Shown here: piece after piece, positions 53,837 to 62,025 of the stretch
Position numbering within the stretch: position 1 is the first letter of the stretch
Layout of the letters: every line of letters begins with the position of its first letter
From: Thauera sp. K11
Lineage (GTDB): Bacteria > Pseudomonadota > Gammaproteobacteria > Burkholderiales > Rhodocyclaceae
Reading direction: 5' to 3'
DNA: 64,000 bases
NCBI RefSeq assembly: GCF_002354895.1
Contig: NZ_CP023439.1
Location: 4,154,001-4,218,000 of the forward strand
Notes under the pieces: generated by a model
What the model saw: the letters and a program-made list of their open reading frames with translations, nothing else
Database searches by the model: none
Told to the model about the DNA's origin: nothing
Translations under genes and position numbers: made by a program

Positions 53837-55759
53837 ATGCTCTCAGACCTCATGGTTCGCCAGGCCAAGGCCACTGGCAAGACATACACGCTGGCCGATT
53901 CGGACGGCCTCTCCCTCTTCGTTTCCGCCAACGGCGCCAAGGCCTGGCACTTCCGCTTCAGTTGGGGCGGCAAGCGTGATCGCATGTCCTTCGGCAGCTA
54001 CCCGGCGCTCTCCCTGAAGGAGGCGCGCGAACTTCGCGATGAAGCCCACAACCTGCTCGCCAAGGGCGTTAACCCGCACACCGAACGGAAGCGCAAGCGC
54101 CACGCGATCGTGCTGGCGGGCGAACACACGTTCCAGGCGGTATATGACCAATGGTTGAAACACCGCAAGTTGTCACTGGAGGAAGGACGGCAGACCAGCC
54201 TGGAGCAGATCGCCCGCGTCTTCAAGAAGGACGTTTTCCCGGTGCTGCGTCACCTGACCATCTACGACATCACCCGCGCGCACCTGCTGGACATCATCGG
54301 CAAGGTAGAAAAGCGCGGCTCGCTGTCGGTGGCCGAGAAGCTGCGGACCTGGTTTACCCAACTGTTCACCTACGCCACGGTGGCGATCCCGAACATGCAC
54401 GACAACCCGTCCAAGGACTTGGAGGTCGTCGCGCTGCCGCTGCCGCCGGTCGAACACAACCCGTTCCTGCGCATGCCCGAGCTGCCGATCATGTTGCAGA
54501 CGCTGCGCAAGTACCGCGGGCGCCTGAACACGCAGTTGGGGATTCGGCTGCTGATGCTCACCGGCGTGCGCACCGGCGAGCTGCGCTTCGCCACGCCCGA
54601 CCAGTTCGACCTGGAGCAAGGCCTGTGGATCATCCCGGTGGCCAGGCTCAAGCAGCGCGCACTGCTCACCAAGAAGAAGCGCAAGCGCCTGGTGGACATC
54701 CCGCCCTACATTGTGCCGTTGTCGGTGCAAGCCCAGGAGATCGTTCGCCACCTGCTGGACCAGTGCAAGCCGGCCCAGGTCTACCTCATCCCTGGCGACT
54801 GGTGCTTGAAGCATCCCGTCAGCGAGAACACGTTCAACGGCGCGCTCAAGCGCATGGGCTACGAGGACCAGCTCACGGGGCACGGCATCCGCGCCACGAT
54901 GTCGACCGCGCTCAACGAACTTGGCTACCCGAAGAAGTGGGTGGATGCCCAGCTCTCGCACGCCGACCCGGACAAGATCAGCGCGACCTACAACCATGCC
55001 GAGTACGTCGAGCAGCGCCGCGTGATGATGCAGGATTGGGCCGATCGCCTGGACCTGTTCGAGCAGAACCAGGTCGAGGTCGCCAGCCGTCATCTGACCA
55101 TCACGCTGCAGGGCCTGCCGACCATCGCCGGCCAAGCGGCGGTACAGCCGCCGGTGATCGACCTCACGGCACCACAGTTGATCGTGACCGCGCCGACGCC
55201 CGACCTGCCCGCAGCGCCGGCATCGGTGCAGCGGCTGTCGGCCGTGCGCATGCCCGAGTACGCGCGGCCGCGCCTGTCGGAGGTGCAGCGCGAACGCCTG
55301 CAGGTGCTGGAGACCTTTGAGGCGCCGCACAACCTCTCGGTGGCGGACTACGCCAAGCTCGCCGGCAAGTCGCGCCGGTGGATCACCTACGAGATCCAGG
55401 CTGGCAACCTGCTGTCGATCCACATGGGCCACCGCGGGCAGCGTGTGCCCGACTGGCAACTCGATCCGCTCAAGCGCAGGCTCGTGCAGTCCGTGCTCAA
55501 GCAGGTGCCGCGCGGGCTCGACACCTGGGCGATCTACCACGCGCTGCTACAGCCCTATGACGCGCTCGGCGGGCGCTCTGCCATCGAGGCAGTCAACCCG
55601 AAGAACCTGCACCTGGCTGCGCGGCTGGTCGCGGCGCAGAGCATCGCGGCGGATGATCTCGAGGACTCCGACATTCCGGTGCAGGTGCGGCGCAGCGTGC
55701 AGCGCCTGGTGCAAGACGCCATCACGGCCGATGCCGCCGAAGACCTGATGGAGCCTTGA
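53837..55759 (+). CDS. tyrosine-type site-specific integrase (IntB13-like)
   Basis: This 640-residue recombinase catalyses integration and excision at tRNA-Gly. Residues 1-90 are the DUF4102 arm-binding domain (LTYTLADSDGLSL-like start, FGSYPALSLKEAR). The core-binding part covers about 95-200. The catalytic part has Arg245 (GVRTGELRF), His349 and Arg352 (GHGIRATM), His375 (QLSHADPD) and the Tyr of SATYNHAEY, probably Tyr385. A C-terminal extension of about 200 residues (from about 430) is typical of ICEclc-type integrases. It begins 240 bp after the tRNA and reads away from it. Confidence 0.93.
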   Translation: MLSDLMVRQAKATGKTYTLADSDGLSLFVSANGAKAWHFRFSWGGKRDRMSFGSYPALSLKEARELRDEAHNLLAKGVNPHTERKRKRHAIVLAGEHTFQAVYDQWLKHRKLSLEEGRQTSLEQIARVFKKDVFPVLRHLTIYDITRAHLLDIIGKVEKRGSLSVAEKLRTWFTQLFTYATVAIPNMHDNPSKDLEVVALPLPPVEHNPFLRMPELPIMLQTLRKYRGRLNTQLGIRLLMLTGVRTGELRFATPDQFDLEQGLWIIPVARLKQRALLTKKKRKRLVDIPPYIVPLSVQAQEIVRHLLDQCKPAQVYLIPGDWCLKHPVSENTFNGALKRMGYEDQLTGHGIRATMSTALNELGYPKKWVDAQLSHADPDKISATYNHAEYVEQRRVMMQDWADRLDLFEQNQVEVASRHLTITLQGLPTIAGQAAVQPPVIDLTAPQLIVTAPTPDLPAAPASVQRLSAVRMPEYARPRLSEVQRERLQVLETFEAPHNLSVADYAKLAGKSRRWITYEIQAGNLLSIHMGHRGQRVPDWQLDPLKRRLVQSVLKQVPRGLDTWAIYHALLQPYDALGGRSAIEAVNPKNLHLAARLVAAQSIAADDLEDSDIPVQVRRSVQRLVQDAITADAAEDLMEP

Positions 55760-55771
55760 CGCGGCGGGACT

Positions 55772-56449
55772 TCAGGTCACGGAGCGGACGCGGCGCGCGA
55801 ACCGCTCCTGGGGTTCGGTCAAGGCCTCAGACGTGTGCAGCAGGTAGGACATGACGATCGGCGGTGCGCCGGCCAGCGGTCGCACCACGATGCCGCGGCA
55901 CTGGTATCCTGCCAGCCGCGCGGCGGGCGCGATGGCGATGCCGTAACCCGCGGCGACCAGCGTCATCGCCATGTCGAAGGTGCTCACGACCTGCTCGTGT
56001 GGCGCGTCGCCGATCAACCGATGCACCAGGGCCTGCCATGGCTCGTCCGCGGTAGATTGCGCACAGATGAGGGGCTGCTTTTGCAGTTCATGGCACGGTA
56101 CGTCGCGATGGACCAGCAGGTGCGAACGCTTGGCGACGGCGACAGCCAGCGTGTCGTGCCACAACGGCTCGCACACCCAGCCAGGCCATTCCAGGTCCGT
56201 GGACGACAACGCGAAATCGAAGTCATCGTCCAGCGACTTGCTCGCCAGTTCCGCCGCAGCACATCGGACCAATGCAGCAGAGGTCTCCGGCTCTTCGGCA
56301 CGTTGCAGTGCCAGCACGTCGGCAAGCTGTGAAGGCACCCACTCGCCGAGCACTGCCACACGGATCGCGGTGGAAGCATAGATCGATGTCACATCCAACC
56401 TCCTTCCCAAGGGCAAGAAACTCATCGCGACGGTGAAAGCATGAAGCAT
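55772..56449 (-). CDS. LysR-type effector-binding domain protein without DNA-binding domain
   Basis: This 225-residue protein covers only the substrate-binding half of a LysR regulator (VTSIYASTAIRVAVLGEW, DFALSSTDLEWPGWV, TFDMAMTLVAAGYGIAIAPAARLAGY). No helix-turn-helix is encoded upstream. It lies head-to-tail against the integrase end and divergent from the XRE gene. It may be a co-regulator of ICE transfer or a degraded regulator. A start at 56425 is also possible. Confidence 0.75.
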   Translation of the reverse strand: MLHAFTVAMSFLPLGRRLDVTSIYASTAIRVAVLGEWVPSQLADVLALQRAEEPETSAALVRCAAAELASKSLDDDFDFALSSTDLEWPGWVCEPLWHDTLAVAVAKRSHLLVHRDVPCHELQKQPLICAQSTADEPWQALVHRLIGDAPHEQVVSTFDMAMTLVAAGYGIAIAPAARLAGYQCRGIVVRPLAGAPPIVMSYLLHTSEALTEPQERFARRVRSVT

Positions 56450-56465
56450 GCAATCGCGCTTTTGA

Positions 56466-56477
56466 GTTAAGTTTAAC
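56466..56477. promoter_or_regulatory. candidate operator between two divergent ICE regulators
   Basis: GTTAA-GT-TTAAC is a perfect dyad in an AT-rich stretch between the LysR-like and XRE genes. It is a likely binding site of the XRE protein. Confidence 0.4.
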
Positions 56478-56514
56478 GTGGTTTATATCGAGGCAATGCT
56501 CGACGCTTTTGCTA

Positions 56515-56820
56515 ATGCAGAAGCGCCAGATTCAGAGAGGCCGACCGACCGGCACGACCACCTACGAAGCAGAACCAGCCATCGCGTTTGGGGCCGCCGT
56601 TCGCGACGAGAGAACCAACCAGGGCATCGCCCAGGAAACGCTGGCTCACTTGGCCGGCATCGAGCGCTCGCACGTAGGCAAGATCGAGCGCGGCGAGCAC
56701 ACGCCCACGCTGCCCCTGATCCTCAAGATCGCCCGTGCGCTGAAATGCAGTTCTGCCCACCTGATGGCCCTGACCGAAGCCAAGCTGGCCGAACCGGCTC
56801 CTTCCAAGACTGAGGATTGA
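56515..56820 (+). CDS. XRE-family helix-turn-helix regulator
   Basis: This 101-residue protein has the DNA-binding domain at about 24-80: AAVRDERTNQGIAQETLAHLAG, then IERSHVGKIERGEHTPTLPLILKIARAL. The ATG at 56515 is preferred over the TTG two codons before. Small XRE proteins next to the integrase usually keep the ICE silent. A C-terminal tail of about 20 residues is polar and has no known motif. Confidence 0.88.
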   Translation: MQKRQIQRGRPTGTTTYEAEPAIAFGAAVRDERTNQGIAQETLAHLAGIERSHVGKIERGEHTPTLPLILKIARALKCSSAHLMALTEAKLAEPAPSKTED

Positions 56821-56874
56821 AGCCGGTCTCGCGCTGGCCGCTTTACCTATCCCTGTTCGTTATATTTGTTCTGC

Positions 56875-58740
56875 TCAAACCGAGAGATTTTCGTCTCTTG
56901 GCATGTCGCTGGCGAGACGTAGGTAAGGGTTATCGGGTGGCGTTTCTCCGAATACGCTGTCCGGTGCCAGGAGCAAATAGCCGTGCAGTCGCCGCGATTT
57001 GCGCGGTCCCGTGACTTCGCATGTCCAGATATTCAGTCCGCTGGCTTGCTTGCGGTGCGCGGCCAGTTTCTCGAAGCGCTTCTGCACCCACTGCCAAGCC
57101 TCTAGCTTCTCCTGCCGCGCGATGCTCGCCACCTGCGGATGTTCCTGTGCGTACCGCTGGAACACGCCGGGGCTGACTAGGTAGGCGGTCCCGGCGACGG
57201 TATGCACCAGGGCCTTGGCGTCGTTGATGATGAGTTTGCGCGAGCGCACGCCATGGGTCAGCCAGGCCATGAAGTCGTCGCCGGAGGGCTCGGCCTGTGG
57301 CCGGGGTGCCGAGGTTGGCGGTGTCGGCGGCGCCATCACCGCGCTGGCCAGGGAATCTCCTTCGGCGTCTGCCCGCGCGTCGGCGACGGGCTCGGGTGGC
57401 ATCGGGAGCGGCGCCGACGCGGCGGGCGCCATGTCCAGCAGGTCGAGCAGCGCCCCGACACCGTTGTCCGCCGTCGCTGCCGTCATCGGGGGCGCGACCG
57501 GCGGGGCGCCGCTGTAGGCGGGCTCTGGCCCCGTGCGTGCCGCACCAGGCGTTGCGGGAACCTGCTGCGCCACGTCCTCGTGCTCCTGCTCGACCTGCAC
57601 CTGGCCGGCGAACGGAGCGGGCCGCTCGGCCGCCTCCCAGATCAATGCGGGCGAGAGTTTCAGGAACGTGAAGCTGTGCGACCAACCGGCATCGCTGGCC
57701 ACCGTGGCCTTCCAGATCGCCTTGCCGTCCGGCGTGGGCAAGGCGATGCCGTGGTCCTGCAGCACGTTGAACACCGCCGTGTTGCTGGCCGGGATGCCGT
57801 CGATGCCTTGCTGCAGCAAATGGGCGCGGAGCTTGTCCGAGACGGTCTTGCTCACCAGCCAGAGTGCGTCCTGGGTCAGCCAGCCGTCCGAGGCTTGAGG
57901 TTGGTTCAGCTTGAATTCCTCCCGCAGCAGGAAGCGCAGGCCATCGAGCAGCTTGCGCTGCAAGGCGTGTTTGGGCGCGGCCAACGCCTTGCTGGGATCG
58001 CCGCCGAGTTCCTGGGCCACCGAGGCCTGATCGGCCTGCACCACCAGTTCGCCGAGCGTGCCGGCATGCTCGTACTGGCCTGCCAGCACGTACAGGAGCG
58101 CGGCCCAGAGGTCGGGGTAGCCGGCGAGCCAGTCGAAGATGCCCGGATCGAGCAGCCGGGCGTAGAGCAGCCCGGTGGCGGCACTGTGCAGCCGGTACTC
58201 GCGCTCCTTGCGGTAGCGGAAGCGGTACGGCCGCCGCAGCGGGCCGTGCCACGGATGCCAGACCGTGCCGTCCGCGTACTCCACGTGCAGGTCGACGGCG
58301 ACCTTGCCAACGTCGTGCAACAGCGCCGCATAGGCGGTGCCGGCCGTCCAGGCTTCGGCCTGGGCCGCTTGCGCCTCCGGCGTGGTGCCGGCGGGCAGCA
58401 GGTGCGACTGCCGCAGCTTGAGCGCGTAGGCGACGATTTCCAGGCCGTGGTCCAGCATGCCGCCCGGGTAGGCGTGGTGGTGGCTCTCGGATGCGGGGAA
58501 TTGCTGGACCAGCTCGGCGTAGCGCTCCAGCGGCGCGAGGTACAGCGATGCGAATTGCCTGCGCGACAGCGAGGTGCGCTGCCAGATGTGCTCCAACAGC
58601 TTCTGCCGCCGGGGCGTCGCCAGCAGCGATGCGGCCGGCTCGGGCCGCATCAACCCTTTGCCGGTGTCGGCGGGAGGTATGGGTGTCGGCGTCGTGCCAG
58701 AGGATGGCGGCGGCCGTTTGCGTTGGAACAGCGAGAGCAT
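56875..58740 (-). CDS. MobH-family conjugative relaxase (TraI-like)
   Basis: This 621-residue relaxase nicks the ICE origin of transfer. Its N-terminal TraI domain (about 35-330) has an HD-type metal site instead of the usual tyrosine: SHHHAYPGGMLDHGLEIVAYAL (His87-89, His98) and LLHDVGKVAVDLHV (His142-Asp143). A Pro/Ala-rich linker covers about 425-510. The C-terminal part (about 515-621) is the second conserved TraI domain (DDFMAWLTHGVRSRKLIINDAKALVH...RLHGYLLL). The start MLSLFQRKRP at 58740 matches relatives; a longer frame is low-complexity. Confidence 0.9.
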   Translation of the reverse strand: MLSLFQRKRPPPSSGTTPTPIPPADTGKGLMRPEPAASLLATPRRQKLLEHIWQRTSLSRRQFASLYLAPLERYAELVQQFPASESHHHAYPGGMLDHGLEIVAYALKLRQSHLLPAGTTPEAQAAQAEAWTAGTAYAALLHDVGKVAVDLHVEYADGTVWHPWHGPLRRPYRFRYRKEREYRLHSAATGLLYARLLDPGIFDWLAGYPDLWAALLYVLAGQYEHAGTLGELVVQADQASVAQELGGDPSKALAAPKHALQRKLLDGLRFLLREEFKLNQPQASDGWLTQDALWLVSKTVSDKLRAHLLQQGIDGIPASNTAVFNVLQDHGIALPTPDGKAIWKATVASDAGWSHSFTFLKLSPALIWEAAERPAPFAGQVQVEQEHEDVAQQVPATPGAARTGPEPAYSGAPPVAPPMTAATADNGVGALLDLLDMAPAASAPLPMPPEPVADARADAEGDSLASAVMAPPTPPTSAPRPQAEPSGDDFMAWLTHGVRSRKLIINDAKALVHTVAGTAYLVSPGVFQRYAQEHPQVASIARQEKLEAWQWVQKRFEKLAAHRKQASGLNIWTCEVTGPRKSRRLHGYLLLAPDSVFGETPPDNPYLRLASDMPRDENLSV

Positions 58741-59028
58741 GGCGAACCCCGGACGGCGGGCCGGTCGGGGGAGCCTTTTGGCCTTTTCGGGTAGGGCCAT
58801 TCCCCTTGGCCCCATTCCCTTGCCCCTTCCCCAGCCCTTTGGCCTTTGGAAGCCTTTGGATATAGGGCAACCAGGGTGTCCCGACCACAACCAATACGGA
58901 GCTGGCCCAGGCCGATTGGTGATGATGTTTCAAGGAACGGCCTGCTTTCAGCAGCCGTTGAAACAGCGCCAAAGACTGAAACGCCTCCTGCCGCTCTCCA
59001 CAGCCGTCGATGACCAGCAGGATCGCCG

Positions 59029-59949
59029 TCAGGCCTGACCCAGCCCCTCATCGAGGGCGTTGGCCTGCGCTGCGAAGTCCGCTGGGCGCCGCTTGCGAAA
59101 CGCCTCCAGATTGGCGAGCTTCCAGCGCAAGGCGGGCAATTCGGCCGCGTGCGGGCACAGCACCAGCGACCAGTCGGGCTCGGCGCGTACCAGCCCGCTC
59201 AGGAACTGTCTGTGCCCCTCGGTCAGGCGACGAGGCAGTTCCTGTCGCATCTGTGCACGAGCGGCAAGCAGCGTGTCCAGCGAGCACTCCACTTCGGTCA
59301 TGCCGACGAAAGCGCGCTCGTACTCCGCTGCGATGTCCTTGTCGTTGCCGAACAGCACTTCATGCGGCGGCCGGTTATGGCCGGCGAGGTAGAGCACGAA
59401 GCACTCGACCATGCCGTCGCTGAGGCCGCCAGACCCATAGAGCTGCCAGACGTCGAACAGGTCACGTGGGTGCTGCCGGTCCAGGGCCGCCACCAACTTG
59501 CCGGCATACAGCTCGTCGCGCGCCAGGATCGGCGCCTCGAACTCGACACCGAACAGGTCGCCGGTCTTGGCGCTCAACGGCTTTCGTTCAACCGGGAGCA
59601 CCGTGCCGCGGAAGACGACGTTCACCTCGATCTTGACCTGGCTGGTGTCGTTCTCGACGATCAGCTTGGTGTCACCGAGATCCTTGCTGCGCACCAGGCG
59701 CGTCTGGATGCCCAGCGGTTGCACGCGTTGCGCGATGGCGGCCAGCTCGCCGTTGATCGCCTTCAGCGCGTCGTCGCGTGCGACCTGCCAGGGCCGGTAC
59801 ACCACGTCGATGTCCACCGACAAGCGCGGCATATCCTGCACGAACAGGTTGATCGCTGTGCCGCCCTTCATCGCAAAGATGTCGTTGGCGAAGACCTCGG
59901 GCGTGACGGCCAGCAGCAGGCGAACGGTATCGGCGTAGTTCTTATCCAT
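59029..59949 (-). CDS. AbiEii/AbiGii nucleotidyltransferase toxin
   Basis: This is the toxin of a type IV toxin-antitoxin, abortive-infection system. The 306-residue protein has the nucleotidyltransferase start GGTAINLF (29-36) with the metal-binding Asp46 and Asp48 (SVDIDVVY). Later comes ARDELYAGKLVAALDRQHPRDLFDVW, the family motif. Related toxins transfer nucleotides to tRNA. It overlaps the antitoxin stop by 8 nt, so expression is coupled. The 288 bp between this gene and the relaxase show no gene. Confidence 0.9.
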   Translation of the reverse strand: MDKNYADTVRLLLAVTPEVFANDIFAMKGGTAINLFVQDMPRLSVDIDVVYRPWQVARDDALKAINGELAAIAQRVQPLGIQTRLVRSKDLGDTKLIVENDTSQVKIEVNVVFRGTVLPVERKPLSAKTGDLFGVEFEAPILARDELYAGKLVAALDRQHPRDLFDVWQLYGSGGLSDGMVECFVLYLAGHNRPPHEVLFGNDKDIAAEYERAFVGMTEVECSLDTLLAARAQMRQELPRRLTEGHRQFLSGLVRAEPDWSLVLCPHAAELPALRWKLANLEAFRKRRPADFAAQANALDEGLGQA

Positions 59950-60697
59950 GGGGATTCAGGCTCAGCAAGGTGCCGTCGGCCAGTCGGCTCATCCAGCGTT
60001 TTTCGCTGCCGGTGCGCAGCGGATGCCGCTCCAGCAGATCCTTGACGTCGACCACCTGCGTCTCGCGTGCCCAGGTGAGGAACAGACGAACGGTCTTCAC
60101 ACTGGTGCAGCACGACAGCAGTTGCCCGAGCAGTTCCTTCCTCGGCGAGCGCAGGCCATCGAAGAGGTTGCGGGCCTCTTCCAGGCTCTGCTTCGTCCCG
60201 GCCTCGTAGAGCAGCTCCAGCACGGCGCGCTCGGACACGGCGACTTGCAACCGATCGGGCAGGCCGGGCGGCGTGGTCAGGGTCTTGTCGGCCAGTGCGG
60301 CATCGGGCCAGTCGAACAGGTGCGCATGGACGTAGCGTGCCGGAAAGCGCGAAGTGAACCAGACCGGCAGCTCGTAGCGGCTGTTGCCCCACAGGACCAG
60401 CGTGTCGCGGCCGAGGTTGTGGCGCACACCCTGCAGGCCCAGCGCACTCTTGCCGCCGACGTGCAGGCCGGGCACGCGCTGCTGCAGGAACTTCAGCGCC
60501 CCGTAGACGCCGAACTCGTCGTTCGGGAAGGCGTAGACGCCCTGGGCCAGGCGCACGAGCCAGCCGCCCTCGGCATAGCGCGCGGCGAGCTTGGACGACA
60601 CCCCCAGCGGCGCCAGGGTGGTCAGGTCGAACGGCGCACCACGTGGCAGCGTGGTCTGCAGCCGCTTGATTACTTGATGCCGTGAATTTCCATCCAT
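59942..60697 (-). CDS. AbiEi antitoxin / transcriptional autoregulator
   Basis: This 251-residue partner of AbiEii has an N-terminal winged helix (GVSSKLAARYAEGGWLVRLAQGVYAF) and the C-terminal antitoxin domain (ALGLQGVRHNLG, VSERAVLELLYEAGTKQSLEEARNLFDGL). The protein represses its own operon and neutralises the toxin. The ATG at 60697 starts 19-25 residues before the winged helix as in relatives; the longer open frame is not supported. Confidence 0.88.
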   Translation of the reverse strand: MDGNSRHQVIKRLQTTLPRGAPFDLTTLAPLGVSSKLAARYAEGGWLVRLAQGVYAFPNDEFGVYGALKFLQQRVPGLHVGGKSALGLQGVRHNLGRDTLVLWGNSRYELPVWFTSRFPARYVHAHLFDWPDAALADKTLTTPPGLPDRLQVAVSERAVLELLYEAGTKQSLEEARNLFDGLRSPRKELLGQLLSCCTSVKTVRLFLTWARETQVVDVKDLLERHPLRTGSEKRWMSRLADGTLLSLNPHG

Positions 60698-60815
60698 CGT
60701 GGAAAAATAGCACAGAATCCAATCAAGCGCTTCCAGAGGACAGGATTCAGCGCTGAAATTCGCCTCATCGGGTATTTTCAATGCAACTTCTAATCGCGCC
60801 TGACGGCGCCACCCC

Positions 60816-60839
60816 TTGACATCGTAAGGAATTTTCCTT
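60816..60839 (+). promoter_or_regulatory. promoter/operator of the prlF-yhaV pair
   Basis: TTGACA (60816-60821) is a perfect -35 box. A dyad AAGGAA-TT-TTCCTT (60826-60839) lies where the spacer and -10 region should be. It fits autorepression by the antitoxin. Confidence 0.5.
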
Positions 60840-60863
60840 GCGGTGATTGCCAGGAGAGCCGTC

Positions 60864-61184
60864 ATGCCCAACGTCAAGGAACTCGCCACTGTCACGTCCA
60901 AGGGACAGCTCACCCTGCCCAAGGCGGTTCGCCAGGCGCTGGGCGTGGAGGCCGGCGACAAGGTGGCGTTCGAGTTGCGCGAGGATGGCCAGGTCGTCGT
61001 CAGCCGCGGGGAGGCAGAGCATGAAGACCCGGCTATCGGTGCGTTCCTGACCCTGCTGGCTCGTGACATCGAGGCAGGGCGAAACATCCGCGGTCTGCCC
61101 GAGGAACTGGCTCGCACAATGCTGGAGCATGCAGGCCATGAGGTTGTCCTGGGCGACGACTTCGATGGGCGCGTGGAAATCTGA
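60864..61184 (+). CDS. prlF: PrlF-type antitoxin (AbrB/SpoVT fold)
   Basis: This 106-residue antitoxin has the swapped-hairpin DNA-binding motif VTSKGQLTLPKAVRQALGVEAGDKVAFE near the N-terminus. A helical toxin-binding end (FLTLLARDIEAGRNIRGLPEELA) follows. The ATG at 60864 has caggagag before it. The stop shares one base with the toxin start (TGATG). Confidence 0.9.
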   Translation: MPNVKELATVTSKGQLTLPKAVRQALGVEAGDKVAFELREDGQVVVSRGEAEHEDPAIGAFLTLLARDIEAGRNIRGLPEELARTMLEHAGHEVVLGDDFDGRVEI

Positions 61185-61621
61185 TGCAGCGGCACGGCTG
61201 GACCCTGCTGTTCCATGAGGGCTTCATCGAGCAGTTGCGCAAGGTACAGGCGGCCGCAGTGCCGCTCAGCGACAGCGAGCCGCAGCAGTTCGATGGCGAT
61301 GCCAACGCCAAGCTGTTTCAGGCGTTGAGCCATCGGGTCATGGACGCCGTGCCGGGCGATCCCTCGCGGGATGAGTTTCGTTACTGCAACATCGCGGAGC
61401 CGGCGCACTCCAACTGGCGGTGCGCGAGGATCGGCAGGCGGTTCCGCTTGTTCTTCCGCTACGACGCGAGGGCGAAAGTCATCGTGTTCGCAGCACTCAA
61501 GGACCGGGCTACGGCGATAGCACCGAGCCGCGAACAGTCGGATGCACTGAGCAGTCAGATCGACCCGACAGTGACGAAGGTACGGAGGCAACGAATGACC
61601 AGGCCTCGCCAGGAAAGATGA
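61184..61621 (+). CDS. yhaV: YhaV-type toxin, RNase
   Basis: This 145-residue toxin of the RelE-like fold cuts mRNA. WTLLFHEGFIEQLRKVQ, AKLFQALSHRVMDAVPGDPSRDEFR and RIGRRFRLFFRYDARAKVIVFA are the family segments. With PrlF it would keep the ICE in the population (addiction). Confidence 0.9.
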   Translation: MQRHGWTLLFHEGFIEQLRKVQAAAVPLSDSEPQQFDGDANAKLFQALSHRVMDAVPGDPSRDEFRYCNIAEPAHSNWRCARIGRRFRLFFRYDARAKVIVFAALKDRATAIAPSREQSDALSSQIDPTVTKVRRQRMTRPRQER

Positions 61622-61641
61622 ATTGAACATGAGGTAGCACC

Positions 61642-62016
61642 ATGAAGACCGCAGCACAGACAACATTCCCCGAGCGCGTGGGCCGAACCCTGGGCCGGCT
61701 GTGGCGTGGCTGCGTTCGGCTGGATCGACGTGCGATGCAGGGACTGGTGGCAAAGGGTTGGAAACCCGGTGTCGCAAAGGGCGTGATGCTGATCGTCAAG
61801 ATCGCAGCGTTTGCCGTGCTGCTCTACGCTGCGTTCTGGATGGCGTTGCTGCTTCTGTGCATCGTGGTCGTTGCGAGGATGGCCTGGCAACACGACTCTG
61901 ACGACGATGCCGATTTCCTCGGGCGCAAAGCGGAAGAGAGAGACCATCGTGAAGGGCTGTTCTATCACCCGGCCATGCATGACGATGATCCCGATCCGCG
62001 ATTCAAAGACGACTAA
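61642..62016 (+). CDS. DUF3742 family membrane protein
   Basis: This 124-residue ICE protein has one or two central hydrophobic segments (GVMLIVKIAAFAVLLYAAFWMALLLLCIVVVARM) and an acidic tail with YHPAMHDDDPDP. The family is found almost only in clc/PFGI-type elements next to the TraG-N gene, as here. The function is unknown. The genes converge 9 bp apart. Confidence 0.85.
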   Translation: MKTAAQTTFPERVGRTLGRLWRGCVRLDRRAMQGLVAKGWKPGVAKGVMLIVKIAAFAVLLYAAFWMALLLLCIVVVARMAWQHDSDDDADFLGRKAEERDHREGLFYHPAMHDDDPDPRFKDD

Positions 62017-62025
62017 CGGAACGCT

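Noticed and set aside
58574..59038. 154-codon frame on the + strand over the relaxase start
   Set aside because: Overlaps the N-terminus of the relaxase and has no recognisable content; it is a shadow frame.
59942..61777. 611-codon version of the AbiEi gene
   Set aside because: The extra 360 codons run antisense through prlF and yhaV; the ATG at 60697 gives the expected antitoxin length.
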